Shown in pieces: positions 27,145 to 35,558 of a stretch of 64,000 bases of DNA. Both the position numbers and the translations under genes were made by a program. The stretch spans positions 612,395 through 676,394 of the forward strand of contig NZ_FORH01000001.1 of the NCBI RefSeq assembly GCF_900113955.1, written 5' to 3'. Source of the stretch: Celeribacter neptunius (GTDB lineage Bacteria; Pseudomonadota; Alphaproteobacteria; Rhodobacterales; Rhodobacteraceae). The notes beneath the pieces were generated by a model that saw only the letters and a program-made list of their open reading frames with translations, searched no databases and had not been told where the DNA came from. Every line of letters begins with the position of its first letter. The stretch's first letter is position 1.

Positions 27145-27221
27145 TGGTCGGGCTAGCAGGACTTGAACCTGCGACCTTCCGTCCCCCAGACGGACGCGCT
27201 ACCAGACTGCGCTATAGCCCG
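27145..27221 (-). tRNA. tRNA-Pro(GGG)
   Basis: 77 bases with encoded CCA. Acceptor CGGGCTA pairs with TAGCCCG, discriminator A. The D arm contains AGCGCAGTCTGGTAGCGC, and the T arm GCAGGTTCAAGTCCTGC. The anticodon stem TCCGT / ACGGA encloses loop CTGGGGG, giving anticodon GGG. It sits directly downstream of the MerR gene on the same strand. Confidence 0.95.
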
Positions 27222-27303
27222 ACGTGGAACCCTTACATAGTGATTTCCGCGGCGGGGGCAAGCGCTATTTTCGCAAAAACGGCGCGTGCCGAGAGATCGG
27301 TAC

Positions 27304-28704
27304 TCAACCGGCCAGACGTGCTCTGAGCATCTCGCTCCGGCTCAGAAGCCCGGCGATCTCCTCCGGTTCCGCTCCGCTCAGTTTGCGAGCGTTCAGCAGG
27401 CCGAGAACGCCACCTCCGGCGAGGATGGCGGGATCGTTGTCGTCCGGGTCGGGCGGCAGATGCAGAGCTGCGCCGAGAGGGGCTGCGGAAGCGGTTTGCC
27501 CTGCGGCCTCGGCGGCACCGGCAGTCCCACCGGGCATCTGGCGCTCCGTCTCGTCCGGCGCGGGCTTTGTCGTTTCGTCCAGGTCAGACAAGTCGGCCAA
27601 GTCAGCCAGCTCGGTCCGGCTGGTCAATCCGGCCAGCTCGGCTGCCAGATCTGTAGCCGTGTCATGTGGCACCAGTTCCGGGGCGGGCATCTCGTATTCG
27701 GCCAGGGATTCGGCCTCGAGCGCGGATTCCTCTTCGCTCAGCTCCTCGGACGCCGGATGATCCTCCGACCGATCCGCCGGAAGGTCGGCGAAATCAAAGG
27801 CGGTCTGGCCGGGCAGGGTGTCGGCAGCGGTCGAGGAGGGGGCTTTCGGGGCGTCCGGCGTCTCTTCCTGTTCCGCGCGCAGCGCAAACAGGCTTTCGGG
27901 CGCGGGTTCGTTGATCTCATCGGCGGGGACCGGCCCCGTTAGATCAGCCTGTGTCAGATCCGCCTGTGTCAGATCGCTATCGATGTCTGCCGCAGTTTCG
28001 AAGCTCGCCTCGGAACCCGCCTCACTGCCGGCCTCGAACGCCGCTGCGAAATCTTCGGGGGCGGATGTCTCGGCAAGCGTCTCTTCCTCGATCACATGGG
28101 CGGGCGGCTCGAACCCGTGCGGGTTCATCTCTAGCGCGCTGGTGAGGTCCTCGTCGGGGCTGTCCGCTGCCGTGGCGGGTGGTTCCACCGTGTCAGCCAG
28201 GATTTCACCGAGATTCTCGGCTGTGGTCGCTTCCAGCTGCTCTTGCGGAGCGGGGGAAAGCGGGGTTGCCTGCGCGGCGGCGGGGCGTGAAAACGGCACG
28301 ACGGTTTCTTCGGGGGCCTCTGACAGGTCGTCGAAATCGTCCTGGGGCACCATTTCCGCCATCGGCGCAGGCGGGACAGAAGGAATCGGTGCGCTGTCGG
28401 GCGCGGGGGCGACGATCGGCTCGACCCCTTCGATCACCGGCGACAGCGAGGCGACATATCTCACCCCATGTTCGCGCAAGAGTTTCTGCACCCCGCGAAT
28501 GGTCATGCCATCGTCGTGCAGGAGTTTCTTGATCCCGCCCAAAAGCGCCATGTCGGCGGGGCGGTAATAGCGCCGTCCGCCTGCACGTTTGACCGGTTTG
28601 ACTTGAGTAAAGCGGCTCTCCCAAAAGCGCAGCACATGCGCCGGTGTGTCGAGCCAATCGGCAACCTCGCTGATCGTGCGGAAGGCGTCCGGTGATTTAT
28701 TCAT
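27304..28704 (-). CDS. MerR-family transcriptional regulator with long acidic tail
   Basis: 466 residues. Residues 8-78 form a MerR winged-helix DNA-binding domain ([40 protein letters not shown]). There are no MerR-type metal-binding cysteines. The remaining 380 residues are a low-complexity, Glu/Asp/Ala/Pro-rich tail with short tandem repeats (LTQAD twice, encoded by a 15-bp tandem repeat at 27947-27976; GSEA twice). The position after ihfA and before tRNA-Pro is typical of Rhodobacterales. Effector unknown; the tail may be disordered. It may be co-transcribed with ihfA, as the gap is 25 bp. Confidence 0.88.
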   Translation of the reverse strand: MNKSPDAFRTISEVADWLDTPAHVLRFWESRFTQVKPVKRAGGRRYYRPADMALLGGIKKLLHDDGMTIRGVQKLLREHGVRYVASLSPVIEGVEPIVAPAPDSAPIPSVPPAPMAEMVPQDDFDDLSEAPEETVVPFSRPAAAQATPLSPAPQEQLEATTAENLGEILADTVEPPATAADSPDEDLTSALEMNPHGFEPPAHVIEEETLAETSAPEDFAAAFEAGSEAGSEASFETAADIDSDLTQADLTQADLTGPVPADEINEPAPESLFALRAEQEETPDAPKAPSSTAADTLPGQTAFDFADLPADRSEDHPASEELSEEESALEAESLAEYEMPAPELVPHDTATDLAAELAGLTSRTELADLADLSDLDETTKPAPDETERQMPGGTAGAAEAAGQTASAAPLGAALHLPPDPDDNDPAILAGGGVLGLLNARKLSGAEPEEIAGLLSRSEMLRARLAG

Positions 28705-28729
28705 TTAACATCAAGCCTTTAGCTTTGAG

Positions 28730-29029
28730 TTACGTCTTGTTGCCCGCGGCGACGCGGTCTTTCATCAGATGCGACGGGCGGAAGGTGAGCACGCGACGCG
28801 CCGGAATGGGGGCCTCGTCGCCGGTTTTCGGGTTGCGCCCGACGCGCTCGGATTTGGCGCGCACGGAGAAGGTGCCGAAAGAGGAAATCTTGACGGTTTC
28901 GCCCTCGACCAGCGCATCGGAGATATGCGCAAGCACGCTCTCCACGAGGCTGGCGGATTCATTGCGGCTCAGGCCGACCTCACGAAACACGGATTCGCTG
29001 AGGTCCATACGGGTCAGTGTCTTGCTCAT
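28730..29029 (-). CDS. ihfA: integration host factor subunit alpha
   Basis: DNA-bending heterodimer subunit. Start at ATG 29029 after a GGGGGAG box; the longer frame is not family-like. 99 residues: [21 protein letters not shown], the arm [17 protein letters not shown] with the intercalating Pro region, and the C-terminal [11 protein letters not shown]. The IHF-alpha identity follows from [14 protein letters not shown] and from its location after fabH. Confidence 0.95.
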   Translation of the reverse strand: MSKTLTRMDLSESVFREVGLSRNESASLVESVLAHISDALVEGETVKISSFGTFSVRAKSERVGRNPKTGDEAPIPARRVLTFRPSHLMKDRVAAGNKT

Positions 29030-29182
29030 CTTCTCCCCCTTTGGATGGATTGGACCGAGAGTGGCAGTTTGGCAAGCATCCGTCAATATCAATGACTTGG
29101 CGCCAGAAACTCAGATGGGCGTGGGGGCGATTTCTTGCTGCATCGCAGCTCGCTCTGTACGTCGGAATAGATCGTCAGGGGC

Positions 29183-30157
29183 TCACCAGCGAATGACCAC
29201 AGCGCCCCAGGCCAGCCCGCCACCGATCGCCTCGGCGACACAAAGATCGCCCTTCTTGATCTGGCCACGATCGCGGCCGACCGACATGGCCAGGGGGATC
29301 GAGGCGGCGGAGGTGTTGCCGTGATCCTGCACGGTGACCACGACCTGATCCATCGAATGGCCGAGCTTTTTCGCGGTGCCCTCGATGATGCGGATATTGG
29401 CCTGATGCGGCACGATCCAGTCGATGTCGGAATCCTTCAGCCCGGCCTTGGTGATCGCGGCCTCGGCGGTGGAGGCGAGTTTCTGCACCGCCTGACGGAA
29501 CAGCGCATTGCCCTGCATCCTCAGCTTGCCGGCGGTGCCGGTGGTGGAGACCCCGCCATCGACATAAAGCATGTCCTTGTAAGAGCCGTCGGAATTGAGA
29601 TCGACGGCGAGGATGCCGCGATCTTCGGGCGTGCCGGTGCCCTCCTGGGCCTCGAGCACCAGCGCACCGGCGCCATCGCCGAACAGCACGCAGGTGGAAC
29701 GGTCGGTCCAGTCCATGATGCGCGAGAAGGTCTCGGCACCGATCACCAGCACTTTCTTGCACTGGCCGGAGATGATCTGGGCGTTGGCGTTCGACAGCGC
29801 ATAGATGAAGCCGGCGCAGACCGCCTGCACATCGAAGGCAAAGCCGCAGGACATGCCAAGCGCGTTCTGGATCATGGTGGCGACCGAGGGGAAGGTCAGA
29901 TCCGGGGTCGAGGTGGCGACGATCACCGCGTCGATCTCGGAGGCATCGACTCCGGCATCCTTGAGTGCCGCACGCGCGGCCTCGGTGCCCATCATCGACG
30001 TGGTTTCGCCCTCGGCGGCGAAATGGCGCCGCTCGATACCGGAGCGGGTCCGGATCCATTCGTCTGTGGTGTCGAGTGTTTTTTCGAACTCGGCGTTCTC
30101 GACCACACGAGAGGGGAGATAATGTCCCACGCCCGTGACGACTGCTCGGATGGTCAT
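29183..30157 (-). CDS. fabH: beta-ketoacyl-ACP synthase III
   Basis: Condenses acetyl-CoA with malonyl-ACP to start fatty acid synthesis. 324 residues. Catalytic triad visible: Cys in VQAVCAGF (near residue 114), His in WIVPHQANIR, Asn in DHGNTSAAS. The N-terminal GVGHYLPSRVVEN and TDEWIRTRSGIERR blocks are typical. Follows plsX by 21 bp in the conserved rpmF-plsX-fabH order. Confidence 0.96.
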   Translation of the reverse strand: MTIRAVVTGVGHYLPSRVVENAEFEKTLDTTDEWIRTRSGIERRHFAAEGETTSMMGTEAARAALKDAGVDASEIDAVIVATSTPDLTFPSVATMIQNALGMSCGFAFDVQAVCAGFIYALSNANAQIISGQCKKVLVIGAETFSRIMDWTDRSTCVLFGDGAGALVLEAQEGTGTPEDRGILAVDLNSDGSYKDMLYVDGGVSTTGTAGKLRMQGNALFRQAVQKLASTAEAAITKAGLKDSDIDWIVPHQANIRIIEGTAKKLGHSMDQVVVTVQDHGNTSAASIPLAMSVGRDRGQIKKGDLCVAEAIGGGLAWGAVVIRW

Positions 30158-30178
30158 GGCGGCAAGGCCTTTTCTTCT

Positions 30179-31336
30179 TTATGACGTTCCGTCATTTTGC
30201 GACGTGGCGACGGCGGATGCAACCCGTGCCGCCAAACGATCGGTAAAGCCGGAGGCTGCGAGCTCATAGGCCAGTTTCACCGCGGCAGAGACGCCGGTGG
30301 CGTCCGCCGAACCGTGCGATTTCACCACCGTGCCCTTGAGCCCGAGAAAGACACCGCCGTTGACCCGGCGCGGATCGATTCGTTTTTGCAGGCGTTTCAG
30401 AGAGGTCAGGGCGAGCACCGCGGCAATGCGCGACAGCGGCGTCGCCTTGAAGGCTTCCTTGAGAAGATCGCCCACCAGTTTCGCGGTGCCTTCGCCGGTC
30501 TTGAGTGCGATATTGCCGGTGAACCCGTCGGTGACGATCACATCGACCTTGTCGCCGGGAATATCGCCGCCTTCGACGAAGCCCTTGAACTCATAGCCGC
30601 CGATCTCGGTGGCCTGGGTGATCAGCTCATTGGCGTCCTTCAGCTCCTGACGGCCCTTGTGTTCCTCGGTGCCGACATTCAACAGCCCGATCCGCGGGGT
30701 TTCGAGCCGCAAGCCGTTGCGGGCGTAAGAGGCGCCCATCATCGCATATTGCAGGAGATCGCGGGCATCCGCGCGGATATCGGCGCCAACATCCAGCATG
30801 ACATTGAAGCCCTGCGGGTTGCGAGAGGGCCAGAGGCAGGCAATCGCCGGGCGGTTGACGCCATCGAGCTTGCGCAGCCGGATCATCGAGGTGGCCATCA
30901 GCGCGCCGGTATTGCCGCAGGAGACACAGGCCTGGGCCTCGCCGTTCTTCACCGCATCGATGGCCGAGCGCATCGAGGTGTCGGTGCGGCGCATTGCCTG
31001 GCTGGGCTTTTCATCCATGGTGACAACGCCGGCGACGTCGCGAATCTCGACCCGGCCACGCAGCACCTTGCGGCGCGCGACCAGACGGTCGAGCTCGGAG
31101 GCCGGCCCGTGCAGGATGAAGGACAGCGCAGGGTTCTTGGCGGCAGAACGCGAAATACCGGCGACAATGGCCGCCGGTCCACGATCTCCGCCCATGGCAT
31201 CGATGGAAAGCGTGATCTGAACCCCGCTGCGCGCACCCAAGCGGCCCTTGGTCCCGGCCCGTTCGCTGGTTTGATCCTGTCCCGCATTGGCGGGGGCAGT
31301 GTCAGTCGAACGGGTTTCGGACGGGCTCATGCTCAT
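30179..31336 (-). CDS. plsX: phosphate acyltransferase PlsX
   Basis: Makes acyl-phosphate from acyl-ACP for phospholipid synthesis. 385 residues as drawn from ATG 31336, including a Ser/Thr/Gly-rich extension of about 40 residues before the family start (ITLSIDAMGGDRGPAAIV). No strong ribosome site is seen at this or other starts, so the N-terminus may be shorter. Further family blocks: VSCGNTGALMA, RPAIACLWPS, NVGTEEHKGRQELKDA and IVTDGFTGNIALKT. Confidence 0.94.
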   Translation of the reverse strand: MSMSPSETRSTDTAPANAGQDQTSERAGTKGRLGARSGVQITLSIDAMGGDRGPAAIVAGISRSAAKNPALSFILHGPASELDRLVARRKVLRGRVEIRDVAGVVTMDEKPSQAMRRTDTSMRSAIDAVKNGEAQACVSCGNTGALMATSMIRLRKLDGVNRPAIACLWPSRNPQGFNVMLDVGADIRADARDLLQYAMMGASYARNGLRLETPRIGLLNVGTEEHKGRQELKDANELITQATEIGGYEFKGFVEGGDIPGDKVDVIVTDGFTGNIALKTGEGTAKLVGDLLKEAFKATPLSRIAAVLALTSLKRLQKRIDPRRVNGGVFLGLKGTVVKSHGSADATGVSAAVKLAYELAASGFTDRLAARVASAVATSQNDGTS

Positions 31337-31360
31337 CGGAACGGCAAAAGGGGATCAGGC

Positions 31361-31567
31361 TTACGCAGCGTCGTCGTCGAGATCGATCTCGTCGGCCTGA
31401 GCCACGACTTCACGATCGTCATAGTGACCGCAGGCGCCACAGACGTGGTGCGGGCGCTTCAGCTCGCCGCAGTTCGGGCATTCGGCCGGGTTGCCAGCCA
31501 CGAGAGCATCGTGTGCGCGGCGCATGTTCCGCTTGGAGCGGGTGATTTTATTCTGAGGGACAGCCAT
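31361..31567 (-). CDS. rpmF: 50S ribosomal protein L32
   Basis: 68 residues. [20 protein letters not shown] is the universal L32 start. Four cysteines ([15 protein letters not shown]) form the zinc ribbon. The C-terminal extension ([12 protein letters not shown]) is acidic, as in many alphaproteobacteria. Located 24 bp upstream of plsX. It is separated from YceD by an unusually long gap with its own possible promoter. Confidence 0.97.
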   Translation of the reverse strand: MAVPQNKITRSKRNMRRAHDALVAGNPAECPNCGELKRPHHVCGACGHYDDREVVAQADEIDLDDDAA

Positions 31568-31898
31568 GTCTCAACCTCGGTATCAGAGGGCTTTGGGACC
31601 GCGAGGGACCCGAAGCCACGGGTGGGCGGGGCCGGGGCCCCTTAACTCATTCGGGCCTCATGCCCGGAAAACTTTGGCGCTTCATAGGCCTTCGCGGGCA
31701 GCGTGTAAACCATGGTTTCTGCCATGAATTATCATCTGCGCCAGAAGCAAAGGCGTTCAGGGAAGCGAGGCCGGGAACATACTCGGATTTGGCAAGCATG
31801 CAAGTGTTTTGTTCGGCCCCTGTTTTTGCAGTGTTTTCACGAGGTTTCCGCATGAATTTCACCGGATTTTCAGGGGGAACTCCCGAGGGAAAGCCGGA
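31568..31898. other. 331-bp gap between YceD and rpmF
   Basis: These two genes are commonly close together; here the gap is long and AT-richer. The frame at 31647-31862 (minus) lacks family features and a ribosome site and I do not call it. A promoter-like element is listed separately. A small hairpin (CGGGC / GCCCG) is near 31651-31665. Confidence 0.5.
31776..31803 (-). promoter_or_regulatory. possible sigma-70-type promoter for rpmF-plsX-fabH
   Basis: On the minus strand TTGCAT (31803-31798) and TATGTT (31781-31776) are spaced by 16 bases, about 210 bp upstream of rpmF. It would allow ribosomal protein and lipid genes to be expressed independently of YceD. Pattern match only. Confidence 0.35.
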
Positions 31899-32462
31899 TT
31901 ACTCCCCGTCTTTCCCGAGCTTGTCGCGCAGCGCTTTCAGGCTGGCAAAGGGTTTCGTGTCCTCATCCGTCATCGCCTGTTTGCCGGATTCGGTGAATTG
32001 CGTGACGCCCAGTTCGGCGCCCTCGGCGCGCGGATAGTCCGGGGCGGCCAGCGCCAGCGCCTCTTCCGCGATACGCGACAGCGACAGCGTGGCGGGCAGC
32101 GGCTCGACCGTGTCGTCCTCGGGCATCTCGATTTCCTGTTCCGGAGTGAAGGCCTCGGTGAAATCGGCGAGATAGCTGCGCGACACCTCGGTGTCGATCC
32201 GGGTGGTCACCGGCGCCAGCGTGGCGACACAGGGTTGCACCACGGTGGCGCCCAGGCTGGCTTCGAGCCGCCAGTCGCGTTTGCCCTCGGGGATGAGCTT
32301 GCCCTCGAATTTCACTTTTCTGAGAGCGGAGAGCCCGAGGCTTGCCGCCATTTCTTCGAGATCCTCGGAACTGGGCACCAGGCGGAAGGGATGGGCATGC
32401 GCATCCGTGAGATCGCGCAATCGCAGCTCGACGCCCCAGCTGTTCAGACCGTCATGTCCCAT
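31899..32462 (-). CDS. YceD/DUF177-family protein
   Basis: 187 residues. Matches the DUF177 layout: an N-terminal beta part, a central Cys-Val-x-Thr-Leu segment (QPCVATLAPV, near residue 78) and an acidic middle (MPEDDTVEPLPA), then the conserved block ISRIAEEALALAAPDYPRAE in slightly varied form. The second Cys of the enterobacterial CxRC motif is missing, as in other alphaproteobacteria. Function is not firmly known; in E. coli and plants the family is linked to rpmF expression and 23S rRNA accumulation. Confidence 0.82.
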   Translation of the reverse strand: MGHDGLNSWGVELRLRDLTDAHAHPFRLVPSSEDLEEMAASLGLSALRKVKFEGKLIPEGKRDWRLEASLGATVVQPCVATLAPVTTRIDTEVSRSYLADFTEAFTPEQEIEMPEDDTVEPLPATLSLSRIAEEALALAAPDYPRAEGAELGVTQFTESGKQAMTDEDTKPFASLKALRDKLGKDGE

Positions 32463-32553
32463 GGTCGATGTCTCCTTGATCGTCGGGCACTGTTTCTATA
32501 AGCCGGATACGAAGCGCCGCGGCGCAAGGCAAGAGGCTAGCAAGAGGGGACAT

Positions 32554-33039
32554 ATGTCCGACCGTGTTTTCCCGCAATGGATTTCCGCAACGATTCTCGG
32601 CATGGCAAAGGCCGTTCTGGCGCTGATCCTGATGTTTTCGCTCACCGCCTGCGTCGCGCAATTCCGCAACCATGGCTATGTGCCCTCGGACGATGAGCTG
32701 GCACAGGTGATCGTCGGGGTCGACAGCAAGGACACCGTGGCCGATGTCATCGGGCAGCCGGGCACCGAGGGGATCCTGGATGAGTCCGGCTGGTATTTCG
32801 TGCGGTCGCAATTCCGCCATCTGGGGGCTCTCGAGCCGAAAGAGGTCGATCGCCAGGTGGTGGCGATTTCCTTCGACAGCCGCGGTGTGGTCTCCAATAT
32901 CGAACGTTTCGGGCTGGAGCAGGGCCGCGTGGTCGTGCTGTCTCGCCGGGTGACGGATTCGGGGATCAAGGGCGTGACTTTCCTCGATCAGCTCTTTGGC
33001 AATCTGGGCAATATCTCGGCAGAGCAGTTGCTGCAGTAA
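32554..33039 (+). CDS. bamE: outer membrane assembly lipoprotein BamE (SmpA/OmlA)
   Basis: Lipoprotein of the BAM complex. Start ATG 32554 behind GAGGGGA; 161 residues. A hydrophobic stretch ends in the lipobox FSLTAC near residue 36, preceded by a longer than usual N-terminus. The SmpA/OmlA fold is shown by GYVPSDDELAQVIVGVDSKDTVADVIGQPG and the following GWYFVRSQFRHLG. Divergent from YceD, a common arrangement in alphaproteobacteria. Confidence 0.9.
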   Translation: MSDRVFPQWISATILGMAKAVLALILMFSLTACVAQFRNHGYVPSDDELAQVIVGVDSKDTVADVIGQPGTEGILDESGWYFVRSQFRHLGALEPKEVDRQVVAISFDSRGVVSNIERFGLEQGRVVVLSRRVTDSGIKGVTFLDQLFGNLGNISAEQLLQ

Positions 33040-33069
33040 GCTGCGACGGGCGCATTGCCGGGGTGGTTT

Positions 33070-33245
33070 GAGTCCATTGGGGACATTGGGATGTAAGGGC
33101 GTGCGCCTGACCGCCGGGACGGGTCATGCCAGAGGCATGCTTTCAGCATGACCGCACGCCCGGGCCACTTCGTGGCTGTTCCGCGCCGATGGCACTTCGT
33201 TCGAATGACGGCTAAGTCCCGCAAAACCGCCATCCGAGATGGCGC
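33070..33245 (+). repeat. modular intergenic repeat, copy D
   Basis: Fills the gap between the convergent stops of bamE and msrB. 33097-33122 is identical to 751-776. The stretch 33153-33183 matches 14073-14103. The right end (about 33216-33245) carries GTCCCGCAAAACCGCCATCCG, similar to the ends of copies A and B. An internal inverted repeat GGTCATGC / GCATGACC at 33122-33129 and 33145-33152 (with GCATGC inside) is specific to this copy. Confidence 0.8.
33228..33244 (-). terminator. hairpin at the end of msrB, possible terminator
   Basis: CGCCATC / GATGGCG with a CGA loop; on the minus strand GGTTTTGC follows, on the plus strand CTCTTT. It could act in both directions. It is at the same time the last module of repeat copy D. 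Confidence 0.55.
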
Positions 33246-33260
33246 TCTTTCGTCCGGAGA

Positions 33261-33671
33261 TTATCCGTCGACCGTGCCCTCATCCGGCAGAAACCGGATC
33301 GACACGCCGTTGATGCAGTAGCGCATGCCGGTGGTCTCGCGCGGCCCGTCGGGGAAGACATGGCCCAAATGCGCGCCGCAATCGTCGCAATGCACCTCGG
33401 TGCGCACCATGCCGAAAGACATATCGCGGGTCTCCGCCACCGGTGCGCCATCCTTGGTGCGGTCGAACGAGGGCCAGCCGCAATGCGATTCGAATTTGTC
33501 ATCCTGCTTGAACAGCTCCGCGCCGCAACAGGCGCAGGTGAAAATGCCGGGCGTTTTCGGGAATCCGGGGTGGGAAAAGGCCCGCTCCGTGCCGGCCTGA
33601 CGGGTGACGCGGAAGGTCTCCGGGTCCAGTTCGGCGCGCCATTCCGCCTCGGTTTTCTCGATTTTCGCCAT
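33261..33671 (-). CDS. msrB: peptide-methionine (R)-S-oxide reductase MsrB
   Basis: Repairs oxidised methionine. 136 residues. Two zinc CxxC pairs (CACC, CDDC), the substrate-binding HCGWPSF and the catalytic Cys in MRYCINGVSIRF. No signal peptide, so cytoplasmic. Single-gene unit, divergent from olsB over about 150 bp. Confidence 0.96.
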   Translation of the reverse strand: MAKIEKTEAEWRAELDPETFRVTRQAGTERAFSHPGFPKTPGIFTCACCGAELFKQDDKFESHCGWPSFDRTKDGAPVAETRDMSFGMVRTEVHCDDCGAHLGHVFPDGPRETTGMRYCINGVSIRFLPDEGTVDG

Positions 33672-33824
33672 GGTATCCTCATCCGCTTTGCTTGCGCAAA
33701 AGATAGGCGAGGCCGGGCCGAAGGCAAGCCGTCAAAAAACCGACATGTCTTGCAGCCATGTTGGGGCGACCCCATAGTCTTTAGAGGACGGTCGATCAAA
33801 GACTGGCGAATAGGAGCTCCGGCG

Positions 33825-34577
33825 ATGTTCAAACTGTTGAAAGGCCGCTACACGGCGCGTTTTGCAGAAAGCCGCGCGGATATCGAGGCGGCACAACGTC
33901 TGCGCTATCTGGCTTTCGTGGCGGGCACCGGCGCGATGGCGCGCGAAGACGGGCTCGAGGCCGATGATTTCGACGCTTTGTGCCGCCATGTGCTCATTGA
34001 AGAGCGCAAGAGCGGCCGTCTGGTCTGCACCTACCGGTTCTTGGATCTCGAGGGCGGAGCACAGATCTCGCAAAGCTATTCGGCGCAGTTCTACGGTCTC
34101 GAGGGGCTTGCCGATTACGAGGGCCGGATGCTCGAGATGGGCCGGTTCTGTATCCACCCGGAGCTGCGCGATCCTGACGTGCTCCGCGTCGCCTGGGGGG
34201 CGATGACCCGCTATGTCGATGAGCAGGAGGTCGATCTGCTGTTCGGCTGTTCCTCCTTTCATGGCACCGAATGGCAGGAGCACGCCGATGCGCTCGCCAT
34301 GCTGAAACATCGCCACCTCGGACCGAAACGGTTTTTGCCCAAGGTCAAGGCGCCGAATGTGTTCAAATATGCCGCCCGTCTGCGCCGCAAGCCGGACGCG
34401 CGCCGCGCCATGCTGAAAATGCCGCCTTTGCTCAAGACCTATCTGATGATGGGCGGCTGGGTGTCGGATCACGCGGTGGTCGACCGCGATCTCAACACCA
34501 TGCATGTGTTCACCGGGGTCGAGATCAAGGCCATCCCGCCGGCGCGCAAGAAGCTGTTGCGGGCGGTGGCGGGATAA
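33825..34577 (+). CDS. olsB: L-ornithine N-alpha-acyltransferase (OlsB-like GNAT)
   Basis: First acylation step of ornithine lipid synthesis, transferring 3-hydroxyacyl from ACP to ornithine. Start ATG 33825 behind AGGAG; 250 residues. The N-terminal block RLRYLAFVAGTGAMAREDGLEADDFD and EMGRFCIHPELRDPDVLRVAW match the hemolysin-like/OlsB acyltransferase family. The middle GCSSFHGTE and C-terminal LLKTYLMMGGWVSDHAVVD also fit. olsA was not found nearby, so the assignment to ornithine rather than another amine rests on family resemblance. Confidence 0.85.
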   Translation: MFKLLKGRYTARFAESRADIEAAQRLRYLAFVAGTGAMAREDGLEADDFDALCRHVLIEERKSGRLVCTYRFLDLEGGAQISQSYSAQFYGLEGLADYEGRMLEMGRFCIHPELRDPDVLRVAWGAMTRYVDEQEVDLLFGCSSFHGTEWQEHADALAMLKHRHLGPKRFLPKVKAPNVFKYAARLRRKPDARRAMLKMPPLLKTYLMMGGWVSDHAVVDRDLNTMHVFTGVEIKAIPPARKKLLRAVAG

Positions 34578-34589
34578 CGGGCCGAAGAG

Positions 34590-34815
34590 CCCTTTGGGGA
34601 CATTCACCTGCTTGGCGCGGAACAAGGCCGAGGGCCGCCGCGCCTGCGCCTGCCCGTCCCGGCGGGGAGGCGCATTGTCCTCCGCGCATAGACCTCAAAT
34701 CATGGATGTAATCTGCGCCATAAAGTGCTCCGCTCAATTGTTTGAGCGCCACCCCACGGGCAGGCTGGTCACAGCTCAGCGACAGAGTGGCCAATGCCCC
34801 CTCCGTCCGCAGATC
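34590..34815 (-). repeat. modular intergenic repeat, copy E (long form)
   Basis: Read on the minus strand, this aligns with 61195-61415 over more than 200 bases, including CCTGCCCGTGGGGTGGCG, TTGAGGTCTAT, GTGCGCCTCCCCGC-like and GGACGGGCAGGCGCAGGCG segments. It occupies the gap between the convergent stops of olsB and hsp20. A 105-residue open frame on the minus strand is an effect of the repeat composition. The corresponding frame in copy F is broken differently, so the element does not look protein-coding. Confidence 0.85.
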
Positions 34816-34861
34816 TGCCGTTCTCAAAGAGGCATCATCCACAATCCCCCCCCCCCGAAAA

Positions 34862-34883
34862 AAAGGCCCCCGAAGGGGCCTTT
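34862..34883 (-). terminator. rho-independent terminator of hsp20
   Basis: Perfect 9-bp stem AAAGGCCCC / GGGGCCTTT with a CGAA tetraloop; on the minus strand the stem is followed by a T-run (A-run 34858-34864 on the plus strand). Confidence 0.9.
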
Positions 34884-34916
34884 GGGAGGTGTTCCGAGCG
34901 GCGTTCGGGCCGCGTG

Positions 34917-35408
34917 TCAGGCGGCGTGTTTGACCTCGATCTTGCGGCTCAAAGTCATCGCCTCTGCCGGTTTCGGCAGGCTGACGGTGAGCACGCCGTC
35001 TTTCATTTCGGCCTTGATGCTGTCCGGGTCGACTTCGAACGGCAGGGTCATCACCCGCCGGAAGCTGCCGGAATAGCGCTCGATCCGATGATAGGCGCGC
35101 TTTTCAGCCTCGCCTTCATCGCCCTCAGAGGCCGTTTCGGTGTTTTTCTCACCTTCGATGGTCAGACGGTTGCCGCTGACCGAGACGGTGATGTCCTTTT
35201 CCGTCATCCCGGGCAGTTCCGCGGTGACGGTGATTGCGCTGTCGGTCTCACTGACGTCGCTGTTCATTGCGAATGCGCGGTCGGTGAGCGACATATCTTC
35301 GCCGAAGTCGTCGAACAGGGTTTCGATCCGGTCGCGCAGCATGGCGAAGGGTGTTTCGGCCTCTTTATGTCCGAGCCAGGACGTGGGAAGCCAGTTTCTC
35401 GATCTCAT
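34917..35408 (-). CDS. Hsp20/alpha-crystallin small heat-shock protein
   Basis: ATP-independent holdase chaperone. 163 residues from ATG 35408 (GGAGG with 7-base spacing; the in-frame TTG at 35414 is less likely). The alpha-crystallin domain spans about residues 48-150, with the typical VTAELPGMTEKDITVSVSGN and the GVLTVSLPK motif near the end. An Asp/Glu/Lys-rich loop (TETASEGDEGEAEKR) lies in its middle. Probably heat-regulated, though I could not recognise a clear RpoH promoter. Confidence 0.93.
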   Translation of the reverse strand: MRSRNWLPTSWLGHKEAETPFAMLRDRIETLFDDFGEDMSLTDRAFAMNSDVSETDSAITVTAELPGMTEKDITVSVSGNRLTIEGEKNTETASEGDEGEAEKRAYHRIERYSGSFRRVMTLPFEVDPDSIKAEMKDGVLTVSLPKPAEAMTLSRKIEVKHAA

Positions 35409-35558
35409 GATCAATCCTCCCGATTGCGGGGCCTGCCGGGCAAAGCCGCAACCGGCCCCAGGTTGCCGATGCGCGCTTTATATCAGGAATGAGATGGACC
35501 TGCCTTGATCTGCCGATGCGCATATTTGCACGGGATCAGCAGGCAGGCGGTGCAGAAC

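Larger units (their letters stand above)
34578..34916. other. 339-bp convergent gap between olsB and hsp20
   Basis: Holds repeat copy E, an uninterrupted run of 11 C at 34846-34856, and the hsp20 terminator. I see nothing else. Confidence 0.7.

Noticed and set aside
31647-31862. 71-residue minus-strand ORF between YceD and rpmF
   Set aside because: No Shine-Dalgarno box, no family features, codon composition unlike neighbours.
34525-34842. 105-residue minus-strand ORF in repeat copy E
   Set aside because: The related ORFs in copy F (61134-61397, 61231-61461) are in shifted frames, so no protein is conserved.
35409-35510. RpoH-type heat-shock promoter upstream of hsp20
   Set aside because: I looked for a CTTGAA / CCCCAT-like pair on the minus strand and found no convincing match at proper spacing.
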